From: DATMQA01 sp035566895
Lineage (GTDB): Bacteria; Verrucomicrobiota; Verrucomicrobiia; Limisphaerales; UBA8199
DNA length: 45,562 nt
Reading direction: 5' to 3'
NCBI GenBank assembly: GCA_035566895.1
Contig: DATMQA010000038.1
Coordinates: 1-45,562 of the forward strand
The notes beneath the pieces were generated by a model that had not been told where the DNA came from, did not search any database, and saw nothing but the letters and a program-made list of their open reading frames with translations. Positions within the stretch are counted from its first letter, which is position 1, and the number at the start of each line of letters is the position of its first letter. The position numbers were made by a program, and so were the translations under genes. Positions 1 to 9,243 of this stretch are shown here, piece after piece.

Positions 1-92
1 CAGGTTCGAATGCTGGCGGAAGAGACTAGGTCTGCACTACAAGGCGTTTTTGAAACGAAATCGGCTGATTTCCACGGAAAACAATGAATTCA

Positions 93-117
93 CCTCGCGA
101 AAATTCTCAAAAACCAG
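93..117. repeat. Short dispersed repeat, copy 1
   Basis: This 25-nt stretch beginning CCTCGCGA and ending AAAACCAG is nearly identical to 44069-44093 (about one substitution and one shifted A). Weaker similarity continues on both sides, with a GGAAA upstream and a GTTGCG downstream. Both copies lie just beyond the 3' end of a gene. Function is unknown. The remaining bases at 1-137 show no gene I can support. Confidence 0.5.
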
Positions 118-137
118 GTCGAGTTGCGAAAGTCAGG

Positions 138-1679
138 CTAATACTGCAGGTTGGCCCACGGGCTGGTGGCCGTGGCGGCCCGGCCAATCGGCCCGACGTC
201 GTTGTTCGCCGTGTTGACGTCGTAACCGATCGTCTGGATGGAATTGGTGATCGCGATATTCCTGGTGATGATGTTGTGTGTGGACGAGGAGTCCACATAG
301 AGTCCGCGAAGGTTGTTGTTGGAAAAGTGATTCCCCTCGATCCGCTCGCGTGAGCCGATGAAACAAAGGATTCCGGCCTGAAGTGTAAGTCCCGTGCCAT
401 TGCCATCACACGTGTTGTTCAAGACCACATTTCCATCACCGTCGAGGGCTATTCCTGAGTTCTTGTTGCCACTGGCGGTGCACCCATCAACCGTAGAATA
501 CCCGCCATAAGCATCAATGCCTTGAAAACCGTTAGTGGACACGGCGCAGGCTTTGGCGGTTGAGTACGCCCCGAGGTAGATGCCGTAGCTGGCATTGCCG
601 CCAGCGGAACACGCCGTCACGACACAATTCGACCCTGTGAAGACGCCGATCCTGTTCGCGGACGCCGAACATCCGTTCACGGTGCAGTTGTTCTTGACGA
701 AGATGCCTGAAGTGGAAGTGGCGCCGCCAGGTACGCCATCGTAGTTTCGGATCGTGCAATTCGCCACCACGCTGCCGTCGCCCGCGATGATTCCGAAATA
801 CAGGAGTTCGGTCGAGCCGTAGTTGCCGGTTCCCAGCACCGTGCAATGCGTCACTGAGGAAGCGGCGCCCACGTCAATGCCGCGGACGAGGTTGGCCGCG
901 GCGGTGCAATGGCTGATCGAACCGCCAGTGTCAGTGCTGATGCCCGAGTTATTATTGTTAGCCGACGTGCAACCGCTGATGGAACAGCCGGAAGAGGCCG
1001 TGATGCCGTTGTAACCGTTAAACCGAACGGGACAATCGGTGATCCGAGAATTGCCGCCCGCGTAGATGCCGGATGCGCCGTTGTTGCCCGCGGCGCACTG
1101 GCTGATCACGCAACCGTCGAACGTGAGGATGCCCTCCTGGCTGTTGCCAATGGCGGTGCAGCGGGTGACCTGTGCCGCCGTGCCGCTGCGCAAGCCGACA
1201 TCGCCGCTGCCAATAATCTTTAAGTCCGCGAACACGCTGGACTGCGCGGTCGTTCCGTCGATGCCTTCCTGACCCCAACCCCGGATCGTTCCACTCCCAA
1301 TCCAGAGATTAGTGCGGTTGCCCGACACGAGGATGCCAGTAAAGGAGCCGGGCCCTCCCACGAGCGAAAAGCCTTTCAGATCCAAAATAACGTCGTTGGC
1401 GGCGATGGTGATCCCGTTGGATCCGCTCACGCCGGTGAGGTTGGTGGTCAGATAATAGGCTCCGGCAGATGCGATCGTGTAGGGCAGGGATGAAATCGGC
1501 GTGCGCGGCTCGATTTGCGTCAGCGTTTTCATCGTCGGCCCGGGCGGGCCAGGCGGGGTGAGGCTGCCCTGAGCGAAGGCAGTTGATCGCGGTTGGTTGA
1601 AAATTGATAGCAGCAGCCCGGCAGAGAGAGTCAGTGCGGGGCGGATGGAGGCGAACAGGTGGCGGAGATTTGGTTTCAT
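138..1679 (-). CDS. Secreted right-handed parallel beta-helix repeat protein
   Basis: The protein is likely an exported beta-helix protein of the pectate-lyase-like/NosD type; its substrate is unknown. I chose the ATG at 1679 because it places a basic N-terminus (MKPNLRHLF) directly before a hydrophobic segment that ends at AFAQ, a typical signal peptide; an ATG at 1736 would add 19 residues ahead of it. The mature part is a run of short repeats rich in Gly, Asn, Ser and Cys, with recurring patterns such as a small residue, ISGCTSANN and GI, about 22-25 residues per coil. It ends PWANLQY, a kind of ending I associate with beta-helix proteins of planctomycetes and verrucomicrobia. No enzymatic motif is visible. 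It is divergent from the kelch gene and may belong to the same surface-protein group. Confidence 0.8.
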   Translation of the reverse strand: MKPNLRHLFASIRPALTLSAGLLLSIFNQPRSTAFAQGSLTPPGPPGPTMKTLTQIEPRTPISSLPYTIASAGAYYLTTNLTGVSGSNGITIAANDVILDLKGFSLVGGPGSFTGILVSGNRTNLWIGSGTIRGWGQEGIDGTTAQSSVFADLKIIGSGDVGLRSGTAAQVTRCTAIGNSQEGILTFDGCVISQCAAGNNGASGIYAGGNSRITDCPVRFNGYNGITASSGCSISGCTSANNNNSGISTDTGGSISHCTAAANLVRGIDVGAASSVTHCTVLGTGNYGSTELLYFGIIAGDGSVVANCTIRNYDGVPGGATSTSGIFVKNNCTVNGCSASANRIGVFTGSNCVVTACSAGGNASYGIYLGAYSTAKACAVSTNGFQGIDAYGGYSTVDGCTASGNKNSGIALDGDGNVVLNNTCDGNGTGLTLQAGILCFIGSRERIEGNHFSNNNLRGLYVDSSSTHNIITRNIAITNSIQTIGYDVNTANNDVGPIGRAATATSPWANLQY

Positions 1680-2004
1680 AGGTTTGTCAGATTGGCGTGA
1701 GAAACGGAATCGGAGGGGGGCGAAGCGGTGGACCAAGGGGCACAGAAACGTGCGTCGCCAACAACCGGACCTGGCGCCTCTGCGTTTTCATTACCGGCCT
1801 TTCCGCATTTTCGCCGTCATGGGAGTACATGCAGCTTAGCAGCTTCCGTTGTATTTTCAATCCAATCAGAACCCACCTTGGGCAAATCGGGAAAATCGGG
1901 GTGAGAACCCGTTATTTGAATTTAGCTACTTTTTTAAATCGTCGTCGGTATTTGGCCGGCCCCGTCCATTCATTAAGTGAACTGAAGGTTACAATCAGCA
2001 CATT
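1680..2004. other. Divergent intergenic region
   Basis: This 325-bp gap separates the divergently read beta-helix and kelch genes, so it should hold both promoters. The half nearest the kelch gene is AT-rich (1860-1950), unlike its surroundings, which is where a promoter would be expected. I could not identify confident -35/-10 pairs and see no gene. Confidence 0.4.
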
Positions 2005-3363
2005 ATGAAAACGATCGCAAACTTCGAAATTGACCGCGCGGGGGTTGAGTGTTTTGGCGGGGGGACGACCCGTCGGAAGATGAGCGCCCTCGCGAGGAGA
2101 ATCCGGTTTTACCTGGGGTTCATCGCCCTATTGGCATATTTTCCCGCCCTTCGGGACGCCGCCGCTCAAACCTGGACGCCAGTGAGTTCGATGAGTGTCG
2201 CTCGCAGCCTGCATACGGCCACCCTGCTTCCCGATGGCCGGGCGCTGATTGCGGGCGGCTTCGACCTTTCCAGCGCGGAACTCTTTGATCCCACCACGGC
2301 GAGCTGGACCACGACCGGCCCCCTGACAACCAATCGGTATTACTCTACCGCCACGCTTCTCCCTAACGGCACGGTGCTGGTTGCCGGCGGCTTGAACTAT
2401 CACAGTTTGGCCAGCGCTGAGCTGTTCGATCCGGCTACCTCCGCGTGGAGAGCGTCCGGGAGCATGACCACCGGTCACAACGCTCATACGGCAACGCTCC
2501 TGCCGAACGGCCAGGTGCTGGTCGCCGGCGGATTCAGCGGCATCGTGAGGCAGGGGATTGCCGATGCCGAGGTTTATGACCCGGCGAGCGAAACCTGGAC
2601 GGCGACCGCCCCGATGAACTCACCGCGGTTCAACCACACGGCCACACTTTTGCCCAATGGCCAGGTGTTGGTCGCGGGCGGCTACCATCTCGGCACTCTT
2701 TCTGCCGCTGAGCTGTACGATCCGGCCGCCGGCACCTGGACTGGCGCCAGTCCCATGACCACCAACCGCTCGTCCCACACCGCGACCCTGCTGCCCAACG
2801 GGAAGGTGCTGGTGGCCGGAGGTGGCGGCAGCGGCACCTACAACAGCGCGGAGTTGTTCGATCCGGCCAGCGGCACCTGGAGTCCCACCGGGCCCATGAG
2901 TGTGATCCGCCTCAGCCATATGGCAACCCTGCTACGAGACGGCAGGGTGCTCATCTCGGGTGGCTGGAACTCCCTTGCGGGAGCTCTGTCTGATACCGAG
3001 ATCTATGATCCGGCGACCGGCACCTGGTCCGGGTCCGGCGGCCTGGTTGTCGCTCGCTATTCCCACACCGCCACACTGTTGGCCAATGGAGCCGTCCTGG
3101 CCGCCGGCGGGGCATCCACCAATGGCACAACCAGATCGGCGGAAGTGTTCCTGCCGCCTGCTCCGATGTTGAACACTTCGGCTTCGGGCGGGACACTAAT
3201 CTTGAGCTGGGCCAGTAGGGACACTTTCCATCTGCAAACGGCGTCCGATTTCTCCGGCACAAACTGGACAAACGCTGACAACCTCGTAGTAACCACGAAC
3301 GGAATGTCGCAGGCGACGGTTCCCATCGGCCCGGGCGCCGGGTTTTATCGTCTTAAGAACTGA
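2005..3363 (+). CDS. Secreted seven-repeat kelch beta-propeller protein
   Basis: This 452-residue protein contains seven kelch repeats, each with the pattern HTATLLPNG-VLVAGG followed by SAELFDPAT-TW, between about residues 58 and 380. Seven blades would form one closed propeller. Such proteins bind partners or carbohydrates, and no catalytic residues can be assigned. The N-terminus carries a basic stretch and a hydrophobic segment ending at AAAQ near residue 55. The start is uncertain: an ATG at 2080 (MSALARR) would give a normal-length signal peptide, whereas the ATG at 2005 adds 25 residues. Neither has a good ribosome binding site. The last 65 residues (LSW, LQ, NW, FYRL) match a module also found at the ends of the 6601 and 9244 proteins. 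Confidence 0.85.
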   Translation: MKTIANFEIDRAGVECFGGGTTRRKMSALARRIRFYLGFIALLAYFPALRDAAAQTWTPVSSMSVARSLHTATLLPDGRALIAGGFDLSSAELFDPTTASWTTTGPLTTNRYYSTATLLPNGTVLVAGGLNYHSLASAELFDPATSAWRASGSMTTGHNAHTATLLPNGQVLVAGGFSGIVRQGIADAEVYDPASETWTATAPMNSPRFNHTATLLPNGQVLVAGGYHLGTLSAAELYDPAAGTWTGASPMTTNRSSHTATLLPNGKVLVAGGGGSGTYNSAELFDPASGTWSPTGPMSVIRLSHMATLLRDGRVLISGGWNSLAGALSDTEIYDPATGTWSGSGGLVVARYSHTATLLANGAVLAAGGASTNGTTRSAEVFLPPAPMLNTSASGGTLILSWASRDTFHLQTASDFSGTNWTNADNLVVTTNGMSQATVPIGPGAGFYRLKN

Positions 3364-3428
3364 ACCATTGCGAATTACGGCTCAACGGCGGCTCTCGCAT
3401 TTCTTCGCTCGCGGATCCGAAGGCCGAG

Positions 3429-3653
3429 AGCCTGCCGCGTCGCCAGCATAGTTCGGAAAAGCCAGCCGGCGAATGGAATGCTTGCGACGTCACTTGCCGT
3501 GGCAACACGGTGATTATCCGGGTGAATGGGGTTTTACAAAACGAAGCGACTGGCACCTCGGTGGATTCCGGCGCCATTGGATTGCAGGCGGAAGGCAAGG
3601 TCGTTGAATTTCGAAACATTTACCTCGAACCGCTCGTTTTGATTGGGAAGTGA
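3429..3653 (+). pseudogene. Relic of a DUF1080 (3-keto-disaccharide hydrolase-like) gene, 3' end
   Basis: In the frame ending with the stop at 3651-3653, the stretch from 3453 onward reads like the C-terminal end of a DUF1080 protein: SSEKPAGEWN, then RVNGVLQNEATG, GAIGLQAEGK and VEFRNIYLEPL. DUF1080 domains are usually around 200 residues. Only the last 65 or so are recognisable, there is no start codon in a sensible place, and the upstream part reads as unrelated sequence from the kelch stop onward. I read this as a gene truncated by deletion or rearrangement. Family assignment is from memory of the conserved GEWN and EFRNI motifs. Confidence 0.7.
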
Positions 3654-3824
3654 CGATTTGAGCTAGAGGCCGCCCAGCGTAAAAACCTGGATTCTCGTGG
3701 CTGAGTTGTTGCAATTCTGGTCTTGCATTCAATTCATTTGGAGCTAAAAAGGGGACGACACCAACGCATCACCGTTAAACCGACTCGGCTCACATGGGCG
3801 AGTTTTATGAGGAATTCTCGAAAT

Positions 3825-6584
3825 ATGAAAAGACTGTTTTCCTTGATATACCTGGCTGCCTGTTGCGGCGTGCTGGCTTCAGCGACGACCGCTTTCGCGC
3901 AGGGCACCGCATTCACGTACCAGGGCCGGCTCAACAGTAACGGCAGCCCGGTCACCGGCCAATATGATCTGAAGTTCGCGCTGTACACAACCAGTAGTGG
4001 CGGCAGCGCGGCCTTCGGGCCGATCACCAACAGCGCTGTTGCGGTGTCCAACGGCCTGTTCGTTGCTGCGCTGGATTTCGGTGGCGGAGTGTTCAACGGA
4101 ACGACCTACTGGCTGGACATCTCGGCGCGGACCAATGGCACCGGCACCTTTATTGATTTGGCTCCCCGCCAACAGCTTACGCCAAGCCCGTACGCGGTTT
4201 ACGCACCCAACGCCGGGGTGGCGGCCAGCGCAGGCTCGGTCGCCGCTGCGAACATCACCGGCACGATTTCCGTGGGCCAATTATCCAGCGCGGTGGTCAC
4301 GAACGGCGAAGGGAACGTGACCTTGAACGGCTCGTTCTCGGGCAACGGCGCGAATATTACCAATATTCCGCTTTCCGGCCTGGCCAGTGCGGGCAGCCTT
4401 ACGCTGACATCCAACGGCCTCGACTTCATCCTGACTGCCACGCTGAGCGTGGGTCTGGAGCCGGTTTTTGTCACTGGTGCCACGAATCTGAACGGAGCCG
4501 GGCATGTGGACCTGGCCGTCGCCAATATCCTGTCAAATTCCATATCCGTGCTGACCAACGATGGGCGCGGGGGTTTCTTCACTGACGCCACCTTGAACGT
4601 GGCGACCAACCCCTTCTGGATCGCGGTGTCCGACGTGAACGGCGACGGTCGCCCGGACCTCATCTGCTCCTATTACGTTCCCAACGGCCCGCCGGCCAGC
4701 ATCATCACGGTGCTGACGAACGCGGGTAACGGGAGATTTGGCTCGAATGCGACGCTCACGGTCGGTCTCAACCCCACTTGCGTCCTGGCCGCCGATGTAA
4801 ACGGCGACGGAAAGCCGGATTTGATCACGGCCAACTATGGGACCAACAACCTTACTATATTGACGAACAACGGCAGCGGCGGCTTTGTCTATAGCGCGAC
4901 GCTTAAAGTCGGCACGAATCCGGTCGAGGTGGTCGCCGCCGACATCATCGGAAACGGCAGAAGCGACCTGATTTGCGCGAATCTCGGGACCAATACCTTG
5001 TCGGTGCTGATTAACAACGGCAACGGCACCTTCCTGCCGACGACCTACACGGTAGGGAATCAGCCGCGCTCGGTGCTGGCTTTCGACGCCAACGGGGACG
5101 GCCTCGTGGACCTGGTTTGCAACAACAACGACGGCACGTTAAGCGTGCTCACCAACAACGGCGATGGCACGTTCACCACAGCTTATACTTCCGCGACCAA
5201 TTTCCCATCCGTCAACAACATTGCGGCAGCCGATGTGAATGGCGACGGGAAGCTGGACGTGATCGGCGCATCCTCCAGTCAGGGCCTGCTGGTCGTGCTT
5301 AACACGGGCAACGGCACATTCGGAGAGCCAATCTCCCTGGTTCCCAACATTCCGGGAGCGCAGTATTACTCCGTTGCTGCGGTCGATGTCAACGGCGATG
5401 GCAAACCGGATCTGATGGCAGTGGACCTGACAAGCAACCTCTTGGTGGAGCTGATAAACGTCGATGGACAACAGAGCGCCGAGTTGACGTTGGCGGACCA
5501 AAGCGGCGGCCTCAAGCTGATGGCGGGCTTAAACGGGGTCCCGGACATGATCGGCGGTTCGAGCGCTAATGTAGTGGACCCGGGCCTGGACGGCTCGATC
5601 ATCGCCAGTGGCGGCACGGCCGCGAACCCCAACCATATCTCATCGAGCCAGAGCGCCATCAGCGGCGGCGAAGGGAACACCATCCAGGCTCTAGCCGACC
5701 ATTCCAGCATCGGGGGCGGGTTTGGAAATACCATCCAGACGAACGCGAGCTATGCGGTGATCGGCGGCGGATACAGCAACACGGCCGGTGGATTTTGCGC
5801 GACGGTGCCGGGCGGGTTCTCCAACCTGGCGATCGGCCCGTATTCGCTGGCCGCGGGCCGAGCTGCTCAGGCCACCAATAGCGGCTCTTTCGTCTGGGCC
5901 GATTCCTCGGGCACACCGTTCCCCTCCACCGGTAACGATCAATTCAACGTGCGGGCCGGCGGCGGGGTTCGCCTGGTCAACGGCGCCGGGACCGTGGCCG
6001 TCCTCAACGACAGCACCGTTCCCGGGATCACGGTCAGCGGGGGTTCCGGCACGGGACACCTGCGGTTTCGGAACGGCTTCGAGGTGTGGCCCAACACCGG
6101 GGCCACTGCGGGCGGGTATCTGGACGTGCGCAGCACCAATGGAGCGGTCAATATCATTCTCGACGGAGACTCGGGCAACATCACGAATACCGGCAACGTC
6201 TATGCGCACGGCGTCCAGTTGACGAGCGATCGCAATGCCAAGGAGAATTTCACCGCCGTGAGTTCGCTGTCGGTCCTGGCGAAAGTTGCGGCGCTGCCGC
6301 TGACGGAATGGAATTACAAAGGGGACGCCGCCGACATCCGCCACATGGGCCCAATGGCGCAGGACTTTTTCGCCGCGTTTTCGTTGAATGGCGAAGATAA
6401 CCGGCACATCTCGGCCGGCGATGAAGGAGGCGTGGCGCTGGCGGCGATTCAGGGATTGAATCAGAAACTGGAACAACAGGTGAAAGAGGTAAAAGAGAAA
6501 GAGAAGGAGATCCGGGACTTGAAGCAGCGGTTGGAAAGGCTGGAGAGGACCCTCGTAGAAGCTCGAAATTCCAGCTCCAAATAG
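3825..6584 (+). CDS. Secreted FG-GAP/VCBS propeller protein with C-terminal S74 chaperone domain
   Basis: The ATG at 3825 follows GAGGA by 11 nt and opens a clear signal peptide (MKRLFSLIY to AFAQ). The 919-residue product has an N-terminal FTYQGRL domain, then seven FG-GAP blades at about residues 205-550 with calcium-binding loops of the DVNGDGKPDL type. The fourth blade is degenerate (DIIGNGRSDL). A YadA-head-like section follows (about 605-690, repeated IGGG-N motifs). Near residue 800 lies TSDRNAKENF, the Ser-Lys motif of peptidase S74 intramolecular chaperones, followed by a charged coiled coil to the end. S74 domains trimerise fibres and cut themselves off. A trimeric, self-processed surface fibre is therefore the likely role; its ligand is unknown. 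Confidence 0.85.
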   Translation: MKRLFSLIYLAACCGVLASATTAFAQGTAFTYQGRLNSNGSPVTGQYDLKFALYTTSSGGSAAFGPITNSAVAVSNGLFVAALDFGGGVFNGTTYWLDISARTNGTGTFIDLAPRQQLTPSPYAVYAPNAGVAASAGSVAAANITGTISVGQLSSAVVTNGEGNVTLNGSFSGNGANITNIPLSGLASAGSLTLTSNGLDFILTATLSVGLEPVFVTGATNLNGAGHVDLAVANILSNSISVLTNDGRGGFFTDATLNVATNPFWIAVSDVNGDGRPDLICSYYVPNGPPASIITVLTNAGNGRFGSNATLTVGLNPTCVLAADVNGDGKPDLITANYGTNNLTILTNNGSGGFVYSATLKVGTNPVEVVAADIIGNGRSDLICANLGTNTLSVLINNGNGTFLPTTYTVGNQPRSVLAFDANGDGLVDLVCNNNDGTLSVLTNNGDGTFTTAYTSATNFPSVNNIAAADVNGDGKLDVIGASSSQGLLVVLNTGNGTFGEPISLVPNIPGAQYYSVAAVDVNGDGKPDLMAVDLTSNLLVELINVDGQQSAELTLADQSGGLKLMAGLNGVPDMIGGSSANVVDPGLDGSIIASGGTAANPNHISSSQSAISGGEGNTIQALADHSSIGGGFGNTIQTNASYAVIGGGYSNTAGGFCATVPGGFSNLAIGPYSLAAGRAAQATNSGSFVWADSSGTPFPSTGNDQFNVRAGGGVRLVNGAGTVAVLNDSTVPGITVSGGSGTGHLRFRNGFEVWPNTGATAGGYLDVRSTNGAVNIILDGDSGNITNTGNVYAHGVQLTSDRNAKENFTAVSSLSVLAKVAALPLTEWNYKGDAADIRHMGPMAQDFFAAFSLNGEDNRHISAGDEGGVALAAIQGLNQKLEQQVKEVKEKEKEIRDLKQRLERLERTLVEARNSSSK

Positions 6585-6600
6585 AGCCTCTCTTGTGACC

Positions 6601-9168
6601 ATGGACCAAAGTCAACGCAAGGTTTTGCTGTTCTTTTTTCTCCTGGGGAGTGGGCTGGGAATTCAATCGGCGGTCGGGCAATTCACTGCCAACTACCAAA
6701 CCAACGTCGTCAGCGGCGTGACCCTCAACTGGGCGAGCAACTACCTGGTTGGCTCAAACACGTTCGCCGATGCTTTGCTGATTCGGAGCGCGGGCGTCCT
6801 CACCAACGCCGATGCACAGGTGGGCTGCCTGCCCGTCAGCAGCAACAATTACGTGCTGGTTACGGGCAACGGCTCGGTCTGGAGCAATGCCAATGTGTAT
6901 CTCGGTTATTCCGGCGGGCAGAATACCCTGGTCGTCAGCAATGCCGGGCGCATCCAGACCACCCAGACGACTTACATTGCCAATGACGCCTCCAGCAGCA
7001 GCAATCGCCTGACGGTTACCGGCACCAATTCGAGCCTGAACTCCATGAACACTTTGCTGCTTGGATGTTCCGGCTCCGGCAACAGCCTGGTCATCACCAA
7101 TGGCGGACGGGTCCTCAACGGGACGGGGTATGTGGGCGAAAATTCCGGCAGCAGCGGCAACAGCGTGCTGGTCACCGGCGCAGGTTCGGTGTGGAGCAAT
7201 ACGACCACCTGCCTGCTGGGCTATCATGGGGATAATAACAAATTGACGATCAATAAAGGCGGCCGCGTGGTGAGTGCCTACGCCACCATCGGTTTGTGGG
7301 ATACCGGCAACAGCAACACCCTGGTGGTTTCCGACAACGGTTCGCTCTGGGACAATTCCGCAGTCGCTTGCGACATGAATTTCGGGATGCTGGGCTCGGG
7401 CAACAGTCTCATCGTGACCAATGGCGGCCAGGTGCTGGGCTATTACGCTTACTTCGGTCGTAACGTTTGCGGCTACAACTCCGCGCTGGTGAGCGGTCCC
7501 GGTTCGAGCTTCTCGGTCAACTGTTACATTTTCACCGGAAACCAGGGCCACGACAACTCGTTCACGGCCGCCAACGGGGCCGCCATCTCGGACAAATTCT
7601 GTTACATCAGCTACGTCGCCGGCAGCAGCAACAACTCGGTGCTCGTCACGGGCACCAACACCTCGTGGCAGAACAGTTACAGCGTGTTCGTCGGCTTTGA
7701 CGGCGTGGGCGGCAGCCTGACCATCAGCAATGGGGCGACGATGAGCACCGGCGGAGCGTTTGGAGTGAGTCACGACGGCGCCCTTGGGTGCGATTCCACC
7801 AGCAGTAACAACCGGGCCCTGGTCACCGGCGGCGGAGCGGTTTTGAACTGTGCCGACAACTTGTTCGTTGGTTTGAATGGCCCAGCCAACAGTCTGGTGC
7901 TCAGCAACGGCGGCCAGGTTATTTGCACGACTGGTTATGTGGGGTCGAACCCCGGCAGCGACACCAACAGCGTGCTGGTCACCGGTGCCGGTTCGGTCTG
8001 GACCAACAGTTCCGACCTGTATGTCGGAGATTTCACCGTGGGCAACAGCCTGGTGCTGAGCAACGGCGGCCGGGTCTTCAGCGCTAATGGTTTCCTGGGG
8101 AAGACCAGCGGCAGCGCCAGCAACAGCACGCTGGTCACCGGCGCCGGTTCGTTTTGGACCAATTCTGCCAATGTGTTTGCCGGGTATAGCGGGGTGGGCA
8201 ACAGCCTGGTGCTCAGCAACGGCGGCTGGGTGAGCGACGACTGGGGCGTGGTCGGATATAATACCAACAGTTGGAACAATCAGGCGCTGGTCACCGGCGC
8301 CGGCTCGGTCTGGAGCAACGTGACGGCGGTGTTCGTCGGCGACTTCGGCTCCGGCAACAGCCTGGTGATTCGGGATGGCGGTCTGGTGACCGATTACTGG
8401 GGCCTGGTGGGCGAGGAAGATTGCAGCAGCAACAATACTGTGCGGGTCGAGTCCGGCGGCACCTGGCGGAGCCAACAGGTTGCGATTGGCGATCTGGGTT
8501 CGCACAACGCCTTGTTCGTCGAAGGCGGTTTGGTTTTCGCCACCAGCTTGACCGTCGGATACGCTCCGCTCTACTGCAACAACCTCCTCCAGTTGGACAG
8601 CGGCCAGGTCGTCGTGACCAACCAGACGGGCGACGCCGTGTTCGAGGTGTATGGCGGCTCATTAGCGCTCTTCGGCGGCACTCTGCGGGTGGACACGCTG
8701 ATCGTTACCAATCCCTGCGCTCAATTTGTCCACCTCGGCGGCACGCTGATTTACCGGACCCTTCAGCTCGACCCGAACCAGAGCCCGGTCGGCGACGGCA
8801 TTCCGAACTGGTGGAAGCAGCAATACGGCTTCGACCCGTTTGATCCCACAGTGGCGGACGCTGATCCCGATCATGACGGGATGAGCAACCTGCAGGAGTA
8901 CCTGGCCGGGACAAACCCGACCAATAGCGCTTCGTGTTTCCACATTACCTCAGCGGTATTGACGGGCAAGGATGTTCGCGTGAGTTGGACGGCTGTCGGT
9001 GGGAAGAGTTACGTCGTGCAAATGGGCACCTCACTCGCCACCGGCTTTGCGGACCTGAGCCCCATCATTACCGTCCCTGGAACCGGGGACACGGTGACCA
9101 ATTACCTGCACGTCGGGGCCGCCGCCACCTGGCCCGGTTGTTACTACCGCATCCGTCTGGCTCCATAG
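6601..9168 (+). CDS. Secreted fibre/adhesin-like protein of 52-residue repeats
   Basis: The start could be this ATG or a GTG at 6595; both give a hydrophobic signal segment (VLLFFFLLGSGLG). The bulk of the 855-residue protein is about eleven repeats of near 52 residues, each with the pattern NSLVLSNGGRV, a GYVG turn and a VTGAGSVWTNS segment. This resembles beta-solenoid passenger domains of large adhesins. Near residue 753 is an acidic calcium-loop motif (DADPDHDG) of the thrombospondin type 3 kind, joining a C-terminal module (VSW, SYVVQM, CYYRIRLAP) shared with the kelch and Ig proteins. No outer-membrane barrel or LPXTG motif is seen. It begins 16 bp after the previous gene and may be co-transcribed with it. 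The ligand is unknown. Confidence 0.75.
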   Translation: MDQSQRKVLLFFFLLGSGLGIQSAVGQFTANYQTNVVSGVTLNWASNYLVGSNTFADALLIRSAGVLTNADAQVGCLPVSSNNYVLVTGNGSVWSNANVYLGYSGGQNTLVVSNAGRIQTTQTTYIANDASSSSNRLTVTGTNSSLNSMNTLLLGCSGSGNSLVITNGGRVLNGTGYVGENSGSSGNSVLVTGAGSVWSNTTTCLLGYHGDNNKLTINKGGRVVSAYATIGLWDTGNSNTLVVSDNGSLWDNSAVACDMNFGMLGSGNSLIVTNGGQVLGYYAYFGRNVCGYNSALVSGPGSSFSVNCYIFTGNQGHDNSFTAANGAAISDKFCYISYVAGSSNNSVLVTGTNTSWQNSYSVFVGFDGVGGSLTISNGATMSTGGAFGVSHDGALGCDSTSSNNRALVTGGGAVLNCADNLFVGLNGPANSLVLSNGGQVICTTGYVGSNPGSDTNSVLVTGAGSVWTNSSDLYVGDFTVGNSLVLSNGGRVFSANGFLGKTSGSASNSTLVTGAGSFWTNSANVFAGYSGVGNSLVLSNGGWVSDDWGVVGYNTNSWNNQALVTGAGSVWSNVTAVFVGDFGSGNSLVIRDGGLVTDYWGLVGEEDCSSNNTVRVESGGTWRSQQVAIGDLGSHNALFVEGGLVFATSLTVGYAPLYCNNLLQLDSGQVVVTNQTGDAVFEVYGGSLALFGGTLRVDTLIVTNPCAQFVHLGGTLIYRTLQLDPNQSPVGDGIPNWWKQQYGFDPFDPTVADADPDHDGMSNLQEYLAGTNPTNSASCFHITSAVLTGKDVRVSWTAVGGKSYVVQMGTSLATGFADLSPIITVPGTGDTVTNYLHVGAAATWPGCYYRIRLAP

Positions 9169-9243
9169 CCACCCCCAAATATCAGAGCAAACCTGGTTAG
9201 CAGGATTGGAAAAGGAGTGTATGGTAGGCGTTGACACCTTAGC

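Noticed and set aside
1..20. Possible tRNA 3' end at the left window edge (GGTTCGAAT)
   Set aside because: The flanking bases do not pair as a T stem, and there is no acceptor strand.
5691..6602. 303-codon minus-strand frame opposite the FG-GAP/S74 gene
   Set aside because: It is a shadow of the S74 region, which has clear conserved motifs on the plus strand.
6754..8505. 583-codon minus-strand frame opposite the repeat protein
   Set aside because: It is repetitive only because the plus-strand gene is, and has no signal peptide or known motif.
6595..9168. Repeat array considered as CRISPR or tandem DNA repeat
   Set aside because: The periodicity of about 156 bp is a protein repeat with many silent and replacement differences; no identical repeats with unique spacers are present.
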